NCBI RefSeq assembly: GCF_002901445.1
Contig: NZ_PPPD01000001.1
Span: 186,001 to 250,000 of the forward strand
Direction: 5' to 3'
Length of the DNA stretch: 64,000 bases
Source: Deinococcus koreensis
Lineage (GTDB): Bacteria; Deinococcota; Deinococci; Deinococcales; Deinococcaceae
Positions within the stretch are counted from its first letter, which is position 1, and each line of letters begins with the position of its first letter. The notes under the pieces were generated by a model. The model was not told where the DNA came from, did no database searches, and was given only the letters and a program-made list of their open reading frames with translations. This document shows positions 48,040 through 56,292 of the stretch, piece after piece. The position numbers and the translations under genes are program-made.

Positions 48040-49389
48040 ATGATGAACGAACGGTTGGCGTTAGAACGGCAGGAACTGGTGCGCGCGTGGCACAGCTATG
48101 TGACCCGGCAGGGCCCGGTGCCCAGCGGTCTGCACGTCCGCCCGGCCGGAGCGGCCCCGCCACCGTCGGCACACCCGGCCGAGTCCGCGCCGTCGACCGA
48201 GTCCACACCGGCACGGGACTCCCTGCAGGCCGGAGCGGCGGCCACCCTGACCCGGCCCGCCGCCATCGCCACCATCGATCAGGAGGTCGCGGCGTCGTGG
48301 GCGCGGTCGGCGCTGACCGTGTCGCCCGAGCGGGCGAGCGCACCGGTCGTGGACGAGGCGGAAGTCCGGCAGGCCTGGAAGGAGTCGCCGCTGGAGTTCG
48401 GCGTGCGGGGCCTGATCCCCGAGCTGCGACGTCTGGCCGAGGACGCCGATCTGGTGGTGGCCCTCGGTGATCCCAACGGCACGCTGCTGTGGACCCAGGG
48501 CAGCGCGCGCATGGCCGGGCTGGCGAGTTCGATCAACTTCGTGCCCGGCGGGCAATGGGGCGAGGGCAGCGTGGGCACCAACGCGCTGGCGCTGGCGCTG
48601 CGAACCCGGCAGGCGGTGCGGGTCTTTTCCGCCGAACACTATGTCCAGACCGTGCACGACTGGGTCTGCTACTCCAGCCCGATCCGCGACACGCAGACCG
48701 GGGCGCTGCTGGGCGTGCTCGATTTCAGCACGACCTGGGAGTGCAGCACGCCGCTGGGTCTGGCGAGCGCCCGGCATTACGCCCAGCAGATCGAACTCGC
48801 CCTGAGTCACCGCGCGCTGCCCGCCAGCCAGCTGCGGCTGCGCTTCTGCGGCGCTCCGCGCGTGCAGTACGCGGGGCGCAGCCTGCACCTGACCCCCCGC
48901 CAGCACGAGCTGCTGTGCGTGCTCGCCCTGCATCCGGGCGGGCTCACGCTGGACGCCCTGCACGCCCACGTCTACGGCGACCAGCCCATCAGCCTGAGCA
49001 CCCTCAAGTCCGAGGTCAGCACCCTGCGCGCGCTGCTGGGCGGGCAGATCGCCTCGCGCCCCTACCGCCTGAGCATTCCCATGCAGCTGGACATCCAGGA
49101 CATCGAGGAGCACCTGCTCGCCGGCCGGGTCAGCGACGCCGCCGACCTCTACGACGGCCCGCTCCTGCCGCACAGTTCCTCGCCCCTGCTGAGCTACTGG
49201 CGCGACTATCTGGACGCTGCCCTGCGCGAGGCCGTGTGCCGCTCGCGCGATCCCGAGCTGCTGTGGCGCTATGCCTCGCGCTTCGACGACCCCGAGTGCC
49301 TGGAGGTGCTGGAGGGCCTGCTCGCCCCGGACGACCACCGCCTGCCCATCGCGCGGGCGCGACGCGCGGCACTGGACGCCTCGTTCTGA
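48040..49389 (+). CDS. GAF-domain transcriptional regulator with winged-helix/BTAD-like C terminus
   Basis: 449 residues from ATG 48040; ATG 48043 and GTG 48022 are alternatives, and GGAG at 48036-48039 best fits 48043. Residues about 80-265 match AcoR-type sensor regions: a SWARS segment, then a GAF domain (GEGSVGTNALALALRTRQAVRVFSAEHY, WVCYSSPIRD). Residues about 285-350 form a winged helix (LHLTPRQHELLCVLAL, LSTLKSEVSTLRALLGG), followed by a BTAD-like helical part. It lacks the sigma-54 AAA domain of AcoR. Likely the activator or sensor for the alcohol dehydrogenase locus it sits in. Confidence 0.78.
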   Translation: MMNERLALERQELVRAWHSYVTRQGPVPSGLHVRPAGAAPPPSAHPAESAPSTESTPARDSLQAGAAATLTRPAAIATIDQEVAASWARSALTVSPERASAPVVDEAEVRQAWKESPLEFGVRGLIPELRRLAEDADLVVALGDPNGTLLWTQGSARMAGLASSINFVPGGQWGEGSVGTNALALALRTRQAVRVFSAEHYVQTVHDWVCYSSPIRDTQTGALLGVLDFSTTWECSTPLGLASARHYAQQIELALSHRALPASQLRLRFCGAPRVQYAGRSLHLTPRQHELLCVLALHPGGLTLDALHAHVYGDQPISLSTLKSEVSTLRALLGGQIASRPYRLSIPMQLDIQDIEEHLLAGRVSDAADLYDGPLLPHSSSPLLSYWRDYLDAALREAVCRSRDPELLWRYASRFDDPECLEVLEGLLAPDDHRLPIARARRAALDASF

Positions 49390-49427
49390 GCCGGCAGGCC
49401 GCCAGCCGGGAAACCGTTCCGGCCTCC

Positions 49428-50630
49428 ATGAACCCCTGGCTGGCCCTGGCGCTGCTGGCGGGGGCGGTCGTGCTGAGCATGGCGCCCTGGTTCTCGGCAG
49501 CGGCCGTGCTGCCCCAGCTGCGCGCCGAGTGGGCGCTGAGCGCTCAGGCCGCCTCCTGGCTGGCGCTGGCCGTGCAACTGGGCTTCGTGGCCGGAGCGGT
49601 GGGCAGCGCCGTCCTGAATCTGGCCGACCGGGTGCCGTCCCGCCTGCTGATCCTGGGCGGCGCCCTGGGCGCGGCCGCCGCCAACGCCGCGCTGCTGCTG
49701 CTGCCGGATGGTCAGTGGGCCTTCCTCCTGAGGGCGCTGGTCGGGGCCAGTCTGGCCCTGGTCTACCCCACCTCCCTGCGGGCCATGTCCGCCTTTTTCG
49801 TGCGGGGGCGCGGGCTGGCGCTGGGCTTCATGGTGGGGGCGCTGACCCTCGGGTCGGCCTCTCCGCATCTGGTCAATGGACTTGGCGGCGCGGACTGGCG
49901 TACGGTGATCGGCGTGACCAGCCTGCTGGCCGTGCTGGGCGGCGTCCTGGCGACGCTGGTGGGGCCTGGGCCGCACCGCACGCCCGCTCCCCCCTTTCGC
50001 CCGGCCCAGGCGTGGCGGGTGCTGAGCGCGCGCGGGCCGGGCCTGGCGACGCTGGGCTACCTGGGGCACATGTGGGAGCTGTACGCCATGTGGACCTGGT
50101 TCGCGCTCTTCTATTCCGGCGTGCTGAGGGCCGCCGGCGACGGCGCGGTGGAGGTCACGCGCGGCGCGGCGCTGGCGACCTTCAGCGTGGTGGGCCTGGG
50201 CGCGCTGGGCTGTCTGGCCGGGGGCGTGCTGGGCGACCGCTGGGGACGCACCCGCCTGACCGAACTCGCCATGTGGCTCTCGGGGGCCAGTGCCCTGCTG
50301 CTCGCGCTGCTGGTGAACGCGCCCAGCGGGGTGGTGCTGGGCGTGAGCCTGTTCTGGGGCTTCTGGATCATCGCGGACTCGGCGCAGTTCAGCACCATCG
50401 TCAGCGAGATCGCCGATCCGGCCTACGTGGGCACCGCCCTGACCGCGCAGCTGGCCCTGGGCTTCACCCTCACGGCCCTGAGCATTGCCCTGGTGCCGTG
50501 GCTGGAGCCAGTGATCGGCTGGCGCGGCATCTTCGTGGTGTGGAGCGTGGGGCCGCTGCTGGGAGCGCTGGCCATGCGGGTGCTGAGGCACAGCCCCGAC
50601 GCCGCCCGGATCGCCGGCGGGCGCGGCTGA
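49428..50630 (+). CDS. MFS transporter
   Basis: 400 residues, twelve predicted TM helices. The first half shows an MFS-like core (ALVYPTSLRAMSAFFVRGRGLALGFMVGALTLGSASPH) and the second half has GGVLGDRWGRTRLTE, the conserved A-motif-like loop between helices 8 and 9. It resembles the CynX/NimT branch of efflux or uptake carriers. Substrate unknown; position suggests transport of a substrate or product of the neighbouring dehydrogenase. ATG 49428 lies 39 bases after the regulator stop, with no clear Shine-Dalgarno. Confidence 0.86.
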   Translation: MNPWLALALLAGAVVLSMAPWFSAAAVLPQLRAEWALSAQAASWLALAVQLGFVAGAVGSAVLNLADRVPSRLLILGGALGAAAANAALLLLPDGQWAFLLRALVGASLALVYPTSLRAMSAFFVRGRGLALGFMVGALTLGSASPHLVNGLGGADWRTVIGVTSLLAVLGGVLATLVGPGPHRTPAPPFRPAQAWRVLSARGPGLATLGYLGHMWELYAMWTWFALFYSGVLRAAGDGAVEVTRGAALATFSVVGLGALGCLAGGVLGDRWGRTRLTELAMWLSGASALLLALLVNAPSGVVLGVSLFWGFWIIADSAQFSTIVSEIADPAYVGTALTAQLALGFTLTALSIALVPWLEPVIGWRGIFVVWSVGPLLGALAMRVLRHSPDAARIAGGRG

Positions 50631-51033
50631 AGTGCCGTATGCCCAGCCCGGCCGCCTGAACTGCTGAACGCATGGTGGATGAGAAAACTGAACCCATAGC
50701 CTCCTGTTCTCTCAGCACATCCAACCCGCTACCAACCCCACGGGTCTAAAGTAAGGGCCGATCTTACAGTGTTCAGGCCACCCCCTATCAGGCCCCCCCG
50801 TCCTGTCCGGATACCCGTGCTCAGGCTGCCCGCCGCACCATGTCCACTGCTCGATGACACCGGCCCGACGTTTCCGTCTCAGCGATATCGCCCAGATGAG
50901 CCGTCCGGTGCCTGCCGCTCCACACTCAAGGCCCACCCCGCTCCCCTCCTCCTAGCCACCGCCCGTCACCGCACAGGCACATCCGTCCGGACAGGAGAGC
51001 TTCCCCGCCAGGACGACGACCCCGAGGTTCCCC
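50631..51033 (+). promoter_or_regulatory. Leader region of the Rieske-quinoprotein genes
   Basis: 403 bases without a gene. It contains GTAAG (50751-50755) facing CTTAC (50763-50767), with a TAAAGT -10-like box at 50747, and an 11-bp inverted repeat TCCTGTCCGGA (50801-50811) / TCCGGACAGGA (50986-50996) 174 bases apart. GAGGT near 51024 serves the Rieske gene. The promoter is presumably near 50747 but no good -35 is seen. Confidence 0.4.
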
Positions 51034-51615
51034 ATGACTGATACCCGACCCACCCGCAGACAGGTGCTGAAACTCGGCGCCGCGACCGGCGCGGCCGCCG
51101 GCACCCTGGCCGTCCTCGGGCAGACCGGCGCGCAGACGGGCACATCGACGGCCGCCGATCCTGCCAGGGCAGGAGACCTGCTGATCCATCAGGACGGCCC
51201 CAACAAGGGGAAGGCCGTGAAGGCGGCCGAGCTGAAGGTGGGCGTGGCCGTATGGGCCATCGCCGTCGATCCCGCCACCAAAAAGCCCCGCGACCCGCTG
51301 AAAAGCGGCGTGGTGCTGGTCAAACTCGCCAGCGGGAAGATCAAGGCCAGCAGCAAGCCCAACGCAGCCGGCGACGTCGTGGCGTATTCGGCCATCTGCA
51401 CCCACCAGGGCTGCCCCGCAAAGGAACTCGGCAGTCTGGGGCAGGGCAAGGGCAACATCATCTGCACGTGTCACGGCAGCATCTTCGATCCCGGCGACAA
51501 CGCCACGGTGCTGGGCGGGCCTGCCCCCCGCCGTCTGGCCGCCCTGCCCATCAAGGCCGACGCCAGCGGCCAGCTGGTCGCCAAGGCGGCGTTTATCGGC
51601 AAGATCGGCACCTGA
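51034..51615 (+). CDS. Tat-exported Rieske [2Fe-2S] protein
   Basis: 193 residues. Tat signal TRRQVLKLGAATGAAAGTLAVLG with cleavage or anchoring near residue 33. The Rieske boxes are complete: CTHQGC with C122 and H124, and CTCHGS with C144 and H147 as cluster ligands. C127 and C146 are placed like the disulfide of high-potential bc1-type Rieske proteins. The cluster therefore faces the outside of the cytoplasmic membrane. The gene lies 64 bases upstream of the PQQ dehydrogenase on the same strand, which suggests it accepts electrons from it. Confidence 0.9.
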   Translation: MTDTRPTRRQVLKLGAATGAAAGTLAVLGQTGAQTGTSTAADPARAGDLLIHQDGPNKGKAVKAAELKVGVAVWAIAVDPATKKPRDPLKSGVVLVKLASGKIKASSKPNAAGDVVAYSAICTHQGCPAKELGSLGQGKGNIICTCHGSIFDPGDNATVLGGPAPRRLAALPIKADASGQLVAKAAFIGKIGT

Positions 51616-51679
51616 ATCTGCTCGACCCATCACGCCCACCATCTGATTCACCCGGCCTGCGCCGGAAAAGGGGAACAGC

Positions 51680-53377
51680 ATGAAGAATGCACCACAGGTT
51701 GGCAAGATGGTCAGGATCGGAGCCGTTCTCGCCGCTGGAGCCACGCTGGCTGGCCTCGCCTACGCCCAGGTCAGCTCCTATGCCAGCGTCACCGACGCGC
51801 GGCTGAACGCGCCGGAAGCGGCGAACTGGCTGAGCACGCGCGGCAACCAGGGCAACTGGGGGTACTCGGCGCTGACCAAGATCACGGCGGCGAACGTCTC
51901 GAAGCTGCGGCCCGTGTGGGCCTACAGCACCGGCCAGACGGAGGGCCACGAGGCCGCGCCCATCGTGAACAACGGCGTGATGTTCATCACCTCGCCCATG
52001 AACAAGCTGTTCGCCCTGAACGCCACCAACGGGCAACTGCTGTGGAAATACGAGCGCGAACTGCCCGACGACATCACCTCCTGCTGTGACGTGGTGAACC
52101 GTGGAGTGGCCGTCTACGGCGATCTGGTCTTCATGGGCACGCTGGACGCCCACATGCTGGCCTTCAACGCCAAGACCGGCAAGATCGTTTGGGATCGCAC
52201 CATCGAGGACTACAAGAAGCGCTACACGATCACCTCGGCGCCGCTGATGGCCAACGGCAAGCTCGTCACGGGCGTCCACGGCGGCGAGTACGGCGTGCGC
52301 GGCTTCCTGGAGGCCATGGATCCCAAGACCGGCAAGAGCATGTGGAAGTCCTTCACCACCATGAAGGGCTCCTACCCCGACGGCTCCGAAGCCCAGGGCG
52401 GCGCCCCCACCTGGCTGACCGGCGCCTACGACAACGCCTCCAAGACCATCTACTGGGGCACCGGCAACCCCAGCCCCTGGATGGATCCCCGGCGCAAGGC
52501 CAGCGACGACCTGAAATGGAGTTCGTCCCTGCTGGCCGTGGACGCCGACACCGGCAAGATCAAGGAAGGCTTCCAGTACTCCCCCAACGACGCCTGGGAC
52601 TACGACGGCGTGAACGAGCCCGTTCTGATCGACACCATGCAGGGCGGCAAGAGCGTGAGGAGCATCGTGACGGCGCACCGCAACGGCTACCTCTACCGTT
52701 TCGACCGCACCGGCGGAGGCGTGAAGTACCTGAACGCCAACAAGTACGTGACGGTCACGGCCTACAAGGGGCTCGACAAGGCCGGCCGCCCCATCTGGGA
52801 TCCCCAGCACCGGCCCGACCTGGGTAAGCAGGTCAACGCCTGCCCCTCCTTCCTGGGCGGCAAGAACTGGCACCCCATGGCCTACAGCCCGCAGACCAGG
52901 CTGGTCTACGTGCCCTCCAACGAGTGGTGTATGGATATCAAGGGCGCGCAGACCAAGTACGCGGCCGGCGAGGCCTACGTGGGCGCCGAATTCGAGCTGA
53001 ACGCCGTGCCCAACCTGAACTACGTGGGTAACCTGCAGGCCATCGACCCGGCCACCGGCAAGCGGGTCTGGAGCCAGACCTTCAAGGCCCCGCTGTGGGG
53101 CGGCGTGCTCACCACCGCCGGCGGCCTGGTGTTCACCGGCACCACCGCCGACCGCGACTTCATCGCCTTCGACGCCAAGAATGGCAAGAAGCTGTGGTCA
53201 TTCAAGACCAATTCCGGCGTGATCGGCCAGCCCATCAGCTACTCGGTGAACGGCAAGCAGTACATCTCGGTCTTCAGCGGCTACGGCGGCGCCATCCCGC
53301 TGTGGGCCGGCCCGATGGCCCAGCTCACCAAGGACACCCCGCGCGGCGGCGTGCTGTGGGTCTTCGCGGTTGACTGA
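51680..53377 (+). CDS. PQQ-dependent alcohol dehydrogenase, lanthanide-type active site
   Basis: 565 residues, exported by an N-terminal signal (GAVLAAGATLAGLAYAQ). Eight-bladed propeller quinoprotein, with tryptophan-docking-like repeats such as ALNATNGQLLWKY and AFNAKTGKIVWDR. The vicinal disulfide C135-C136 over PQQ is present. Metal ligands by position: E203 (GGEYG), N263 (GTGNPSPW), catalytic D307 and D309 in AWDYDGVN. The Asp two residues after the catalytic Asp is the mark of lanthanide-dependent XoxF/PedH enzymes; Ca enzymes have Ala or Ser there. Oxidises a primary alcohol in the envelope. No cytochrome domain is fused. AAGGGGA precedes the ATG. Confidence 0.9.
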   Translation: MKNAPQVGKMVRIGAVLAAGATLAGLAYAQVSSYASVTDARLNAPEAANWLSTRGNQGNWGYSALTKITAANVSKLRPVWAYSTGQTEGHEAAPIVNNGVMFITSPMNKLFALNATNGQLLWKYERELPDDITSCCDVVNRGVAVYGDLVFMGTLDAHMLAFNAKTGKIVWDRTIEDYKKRYTITSAPLMANGKLVTGVHGGEYGVRGFLEAMDPKTGKSMWKSFTTMKGSYPDGSEAQGGAPTWLTGAYDNASKTIYWGTGNPSPWMDPRRKASDDLKWSSSLLAVDADTGKIKEGFQYSPNDAWDYDGVNEPVLIDTMQGGKSVRSIVTAHRNGYLYRFDRTGGGVKYLNANKYVTVTAYKGLDKAGRPIWDPQHRPDLGKQVNACPSFLGGKNWHPMAYSPQTRLVYVPSNEWCMDIKGAQTKYAAGEAYVGAEFELNAVPNLNYVGNLQAIDPATGKRVWSQTFKAPLWGGVLTTAGGLVFTGTTADRDFIAFDAKNGKKLWSFKTNSGVIGQPISYSVNGKQYISVFSGYGGAIPLWAGPMAQLTKDTPRGGVLWVFAVD

Positions 53378-53392
53378 CCCGGGCTGACCCCG

Positions 53393-53435
53393 ACCGTGTG
53401 CCGATGGGGACGACCCCGTCTGCACACGGTTTTTC
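53393..53435 (+). terminator. Intrinsic terminator after the quinoprotein gene
   Basis: ACCGTGTGC (53393-53401) pairs perfectly with GCACACGGT (53422-53430), followed at once by TTTTT. A smaller GGGGACGACCCC hairpin can form in its loop. It may separate or attenuate the downstream transport genes. Confidence 0.85.
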
Positions 53436-53588
53436 GTTCAGGCCGGCCATCACCAGCGGGGCAGCGACCACGGTCACGCTGAACGCAGTGGAGGTCTCGA
53501 CCCCCCACCGCAAGCCATCTTCCTGCGTTCTCCGCGATCCAGCTGCTCCGCTCTCCCCCCATCCCCGAATCCACACGAGGAGTCCGAC

Positions 53589-54470
53589 GTGAAGCGCCCC
53601 CCACTCGCCCCCCTGCTCCTGTCCGGCCTGACGCTGATGGCCTCGGCCCGCGCCCAGCAAGACCCGAATTCGCCTACCAGCACGACTGGCCTGCTGCGGA
53701 GCGCCAGCACCATGACCTTCTGTCTGGATCAGCAGAACCCGATCTGGAAGTTCGAGCAGGACATGGCGCTGGCGGTGGCCCGCTCACTGGGGCGCAAGGC
53801 CGAGTTCTATGTCCACCGCGCGCCGCTGCCCGACCTGGACACGGCGCCGCAGCCGCTCGACCGCCTGGAACTGCTGCGGCTGTTCGCGCACCGCTGCGAC
53901 ATCTACCCCGGCCTGATCGGCAGCACCACGCCCGCCTTCGACTACCCGGCCGACGAGCAGATGTACGCCACCCGGCCGTACCTGAAGGTCAGCTACCTGT
54001 TCGCCAGCCGCGACCCCCGGGTGGGCAACCTGAACCAGCTCCCCAAGTCCATGCCGGTCTCCATGGAGCGGCGCGGGCTGCCCGCCTATTTCATGTACAC
54101 GACCCGCCGGGGGCAGTTCACGGACCGGCCCGTGAACACGGCGGCCCGCCTCGTCAGCGACCTGAAGACGGGCCAGGCGAAAGTGGGCATGGTCTTCGCC
54201 TCGCAGCTGTATGGTCGCGTGCCGGACGTGAAGAAGGTGGGCTTGAAAGCCGCGCCCGTCGTGGGGCTGCCCAGCATGACCTGGTACGTGATCTACGGCC
54301 TGCGGCGGAATCGGCCGAGCCTGCGAACCCAGCTCGACGGAGCGATCACCCGGCTGATCGTGCGCGGAGAAGTGCAGAAACTGCTGGTCAAGCACGGTCT
54401 GAACCGCCCCGGTATCGTGCCGGCCAGCGTGAGCGACCAACGCCCACCCTCGGAAAGCTTCCGGGAGTAG
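53589..54470 (+). CDS. XoxJ/MxaJ-like quinoprotein-associated periplasmic binding protein
   Basis: 293 residues from GTG 53589, with GAGGAG six bases upstream. Signal peptide ends at ARA (about residue 22). The mature protein is an SBP_bac_3-type fold: TMTFCLDQQNPIWKFEQDMALAVARSLGRKAEFY, then RLFAHRCDIYPGLIGS and ATRPYLKVSYLFASRD, the pattern of proteins encoded with PQQ dehydrogenases (TIGR03871-like, including XoxJ). Such proteins are thought to aid activation of the dehydrogenase. It is followed two bases later by the ABC-2 ATPase gene. Confidence 0.83.
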   Translation: MKRPPLAPLLLSGLTLMASARAQQDPNSPTSTTGLLRSASTMTFCLDQQNPIWKFEQDMALAVARSLGRKAEFYVHRAPLPDLDTAPQPLDRLELLRLFAHRCDIYPGLIGSTTPAFDYPADEQMYATRPYLKVSYLFASRDPRVGNLNQLPKSMPVSMERRGLPAYFMYTTRRGQFTDRPVNTAARLVSDLKTGQAKVGMVFASQLYGRVPDVKKVGLKAAPVVGLPSMTWYVIYGLRRNRPSLRTQLDGAITRLIVRGEVQKLLVKHGLNRPGIVPASVSDQRPPSESFRE

Positions 54471-54472
54471 GG

Positions 54473-55459
54473 GTGAGTCTGGGTGCACCGGCCGTCATCG
54501 ACGTGCAGGACGTGGGGCACCGCTACGGCGACGTGCAGGCGCTGGGGGGCGTGAGTTTCAGCGTGCCGCGCGGCTGTTTTTTCGCGCTGCTGGGGCCGAA
54601 CGGCGCCGGCAAGAGCACGCTCGTCTCGCTGATGAGCACGCTGCTGCCGCTCCAGTCGGGCGGGTTACAGGTGGCGGGGCTGGACGTGCGGCGGGACTCG
54701 GCGCGCGTGCGCCGGACGCTGGGCCTGGTCTTTCAGGAACCCAGCCTGGACGAGCGCCTGACCGTGCTGGAGAACCTGGACTTCCACGGGCGGATCTACG
54801 GGATGAACGGCCGGGAGCGCCGGAGCCGCGCCGAGCACGTGCTGAACGTGGTCGAACTGGGCGAGTGGCAGAACGTGGCGGCCCGCATCCTGTCGCGCGG
54901 GATGAAACGCCGCCTGGAAATCGCCCGCGGCGTCATGCACGACCCTGCCCTGCTGATCCTCGACGAGCCCACCACCGGCCTGGACGTGCAGAGCCGGCGC
55001 GCCGTGTGGGCCTACCTGGGGGCGCTGCGGCGCGAGACCGGGGTGTCGCTGCTGCTCACCACCCACCAGATCGAGGAGGCAGAGGACGCCGATCTGGTCG
55101 CCATCATCGACCGGGGCGAGGTGCTGGCCTTCGGCACCCCGACCGAACTCCGGGCCCGGCTGGGCGGGCTGGTGGTCACCCTGCGCGGCGTGCCGGACGA
55201 CCTGCGGGCGACCCTGCGGAGCGAAGACGCGGGCGCGGTGATGGACGAAACCGGCGACACCCTGCGGCTGCGCGTGCCGGACCCGGCGCCCCTGCTGACC
55301 CGGCTGGCGCCGGAGCTGCACCGACTGGCGGGCGTGAACGTGCAGTCGGCCTCCCTGGAGGACGTGTTCCTGGAGCTGACCGGGCGCGCGCTGCGCGACG
55401 AGCGCCCAGCCGTGGGCGCCGGGCGCGTCTCCCCCACCGACGGCCGGGGCTTCCGGTGA
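54473..55459 (+). CDS. ABC-2 transporter ATP-binding protein
   Basis: 328 residues from GTG 54473. Walker A GPNGAGKST, Q-loop LVFQEPSLDERLT, signature LSRGMKRRLEIAR (Arg in place of the second Gly), Walker B LLILDEPTTGLD and H-loop LLTTHQIEEAEDAD. The C-terminal extension (residues about 230-310) is the DrrA-like regulatory domain. Of the type encoded next to PQQ-dependent alcohol dehydrogenases. Overlaps its permease by four bases. Confidence 0.9.
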   Translation: MSLGAPAVIDVQDVGHRYGDVQALGGVSFSVPRGCFFALLGPNGAGKSTLVSLMSTLLPLQSGGLQVAGLDVRRDSARVRRTLGLVFQEPSLDERLTVLENLDFHGRIYGMNGRERRSRAEHVLNVVELGEWQNVAARILSRGMKRRLEIARGVMHDPALLILDEPTTGLDVQSRRAVWAYLGALRRETGVSLLLTTHQIEEAEDADLVAIIDRGEVLAFGTPTELRARLGGLVVTLRGVPDDLRATLRSEDAGAVMDETGDTLRLRVPDPAPLLTRLAPELHRLAGVNVQSASLEDVFLELTGRALRDERPAVGAGRVSPTDGRGFR

Positions 55460-56292
55460 GCTGGGCCTCCAGCACCGCCGGCACGACCAGCGGGCCGCGC
55501 TATTACCTCGCCTGCCTGTACGCCATCTGGTCGCGCGAGGTCAAGCGCTCGGTACGCGAGAGCGGGCAGCTGGTCGGCGCCTTCTCGCGGCCGCTGCTGT
55601 GGGTGATCATCTTCGGGGTGGGCCTCACGCCCTACTTCCGCACCGGCCTGCGCGAGACCACCTTCGTGGTGCCCTTCACCTACATGCAGTACATCTTCCC
55701 GGCGGTGGTGGTGCTGAACATCCTCTACCCCTCCATCCAGTCGGCGGTGAGCCTGATCTACGACCGCCAGTTCGGCTTCTTCCGGGAGGTCTTCGCCTCG
55801 CCCGTGCCCCGCAGCGCGGTCTTTCTGGGCAAGCTGCTGGGCGGCGCGACAGTGGCCACCCTGCAGGGCGGACTGGTGCTGCTGCTGGGGCCGTACGTGG
55901 ACGTGCCCATTCCGCCCTCGATCCTGCCGGGCGTGCTGGGCACCATGTTCCTGGTCTCGCTCGCCTTCACGGCGGTGGGCCTGCTGATCGCCTCGCGCCT
56001 GAAGTCCTTCGAAGGCTTCGGGGTGTTCTCCAACGCGCTCATTTTGCCGCTGTACTTTCTGGGCAGCTCGGTCTTCCCGCTCGACCCCAGCCTCAGCGTG
56101 CAGCAGCAGCAGCAGGTGTTTCCGCCCTGGCTGGTGCTGCTGGTGCGGGCCAACCCGCTCACCTACGCCATCGACCTGCTGCGGTACTTCATCATCGACT
56201 ACCACGAGCACCCGCTGGGCCTGGACGTGGCGGTGGTGATCGGGCTGACCGTGGTGGCCTGCGCCCTGTCCTACCGCGAGTTCCGGCGCTGA
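55456..56292 (+). CDS. ABC-2 type permease
   Basis: 278 residues from GTG 55456 (GTGA overlap). Six TM helices with the ABC2_membrane layout: SREVKRSVRESGQLVGAFSRPLLWVIIFGVGL at the N terminus, YIFPAVVVLNILYPSIQSAVSLIYDRQFGFFREVFASPVPR in the core and PLTYAIDLLRYF near the end. Pairs with the ATPase just upstream. Cargo unknown; in PQQ alcohol-oxidation loci such exporters are often present and could export PQQ, a metal chelator or the binding protein's partner. Confidence 0.88.
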   Translation: MSWASSTAGTTSGPRYYLACLYAIWSREVKRSVRESGQLVGAFSRPLLWVIIFGVGLTPYFRTGLRETTFVVPFTYMQYIFPAVVVLNILYPSIQSAVSLIYDRQFGFFREVFASPVPRSAVFLGKLLGGATVATLQGGLVLLLGPYVDVPIPPSILPGVLGTMFLVSLAFTAVGLLIASRLKSFEGFGVFSNALILPLYFLGSSVFPLDPSLSVQQQQQVFPPWLVLLVRANPLTYAIDLLRYFIIDYHEHPLGLDVAVVIGLTVVACALSYREFRR

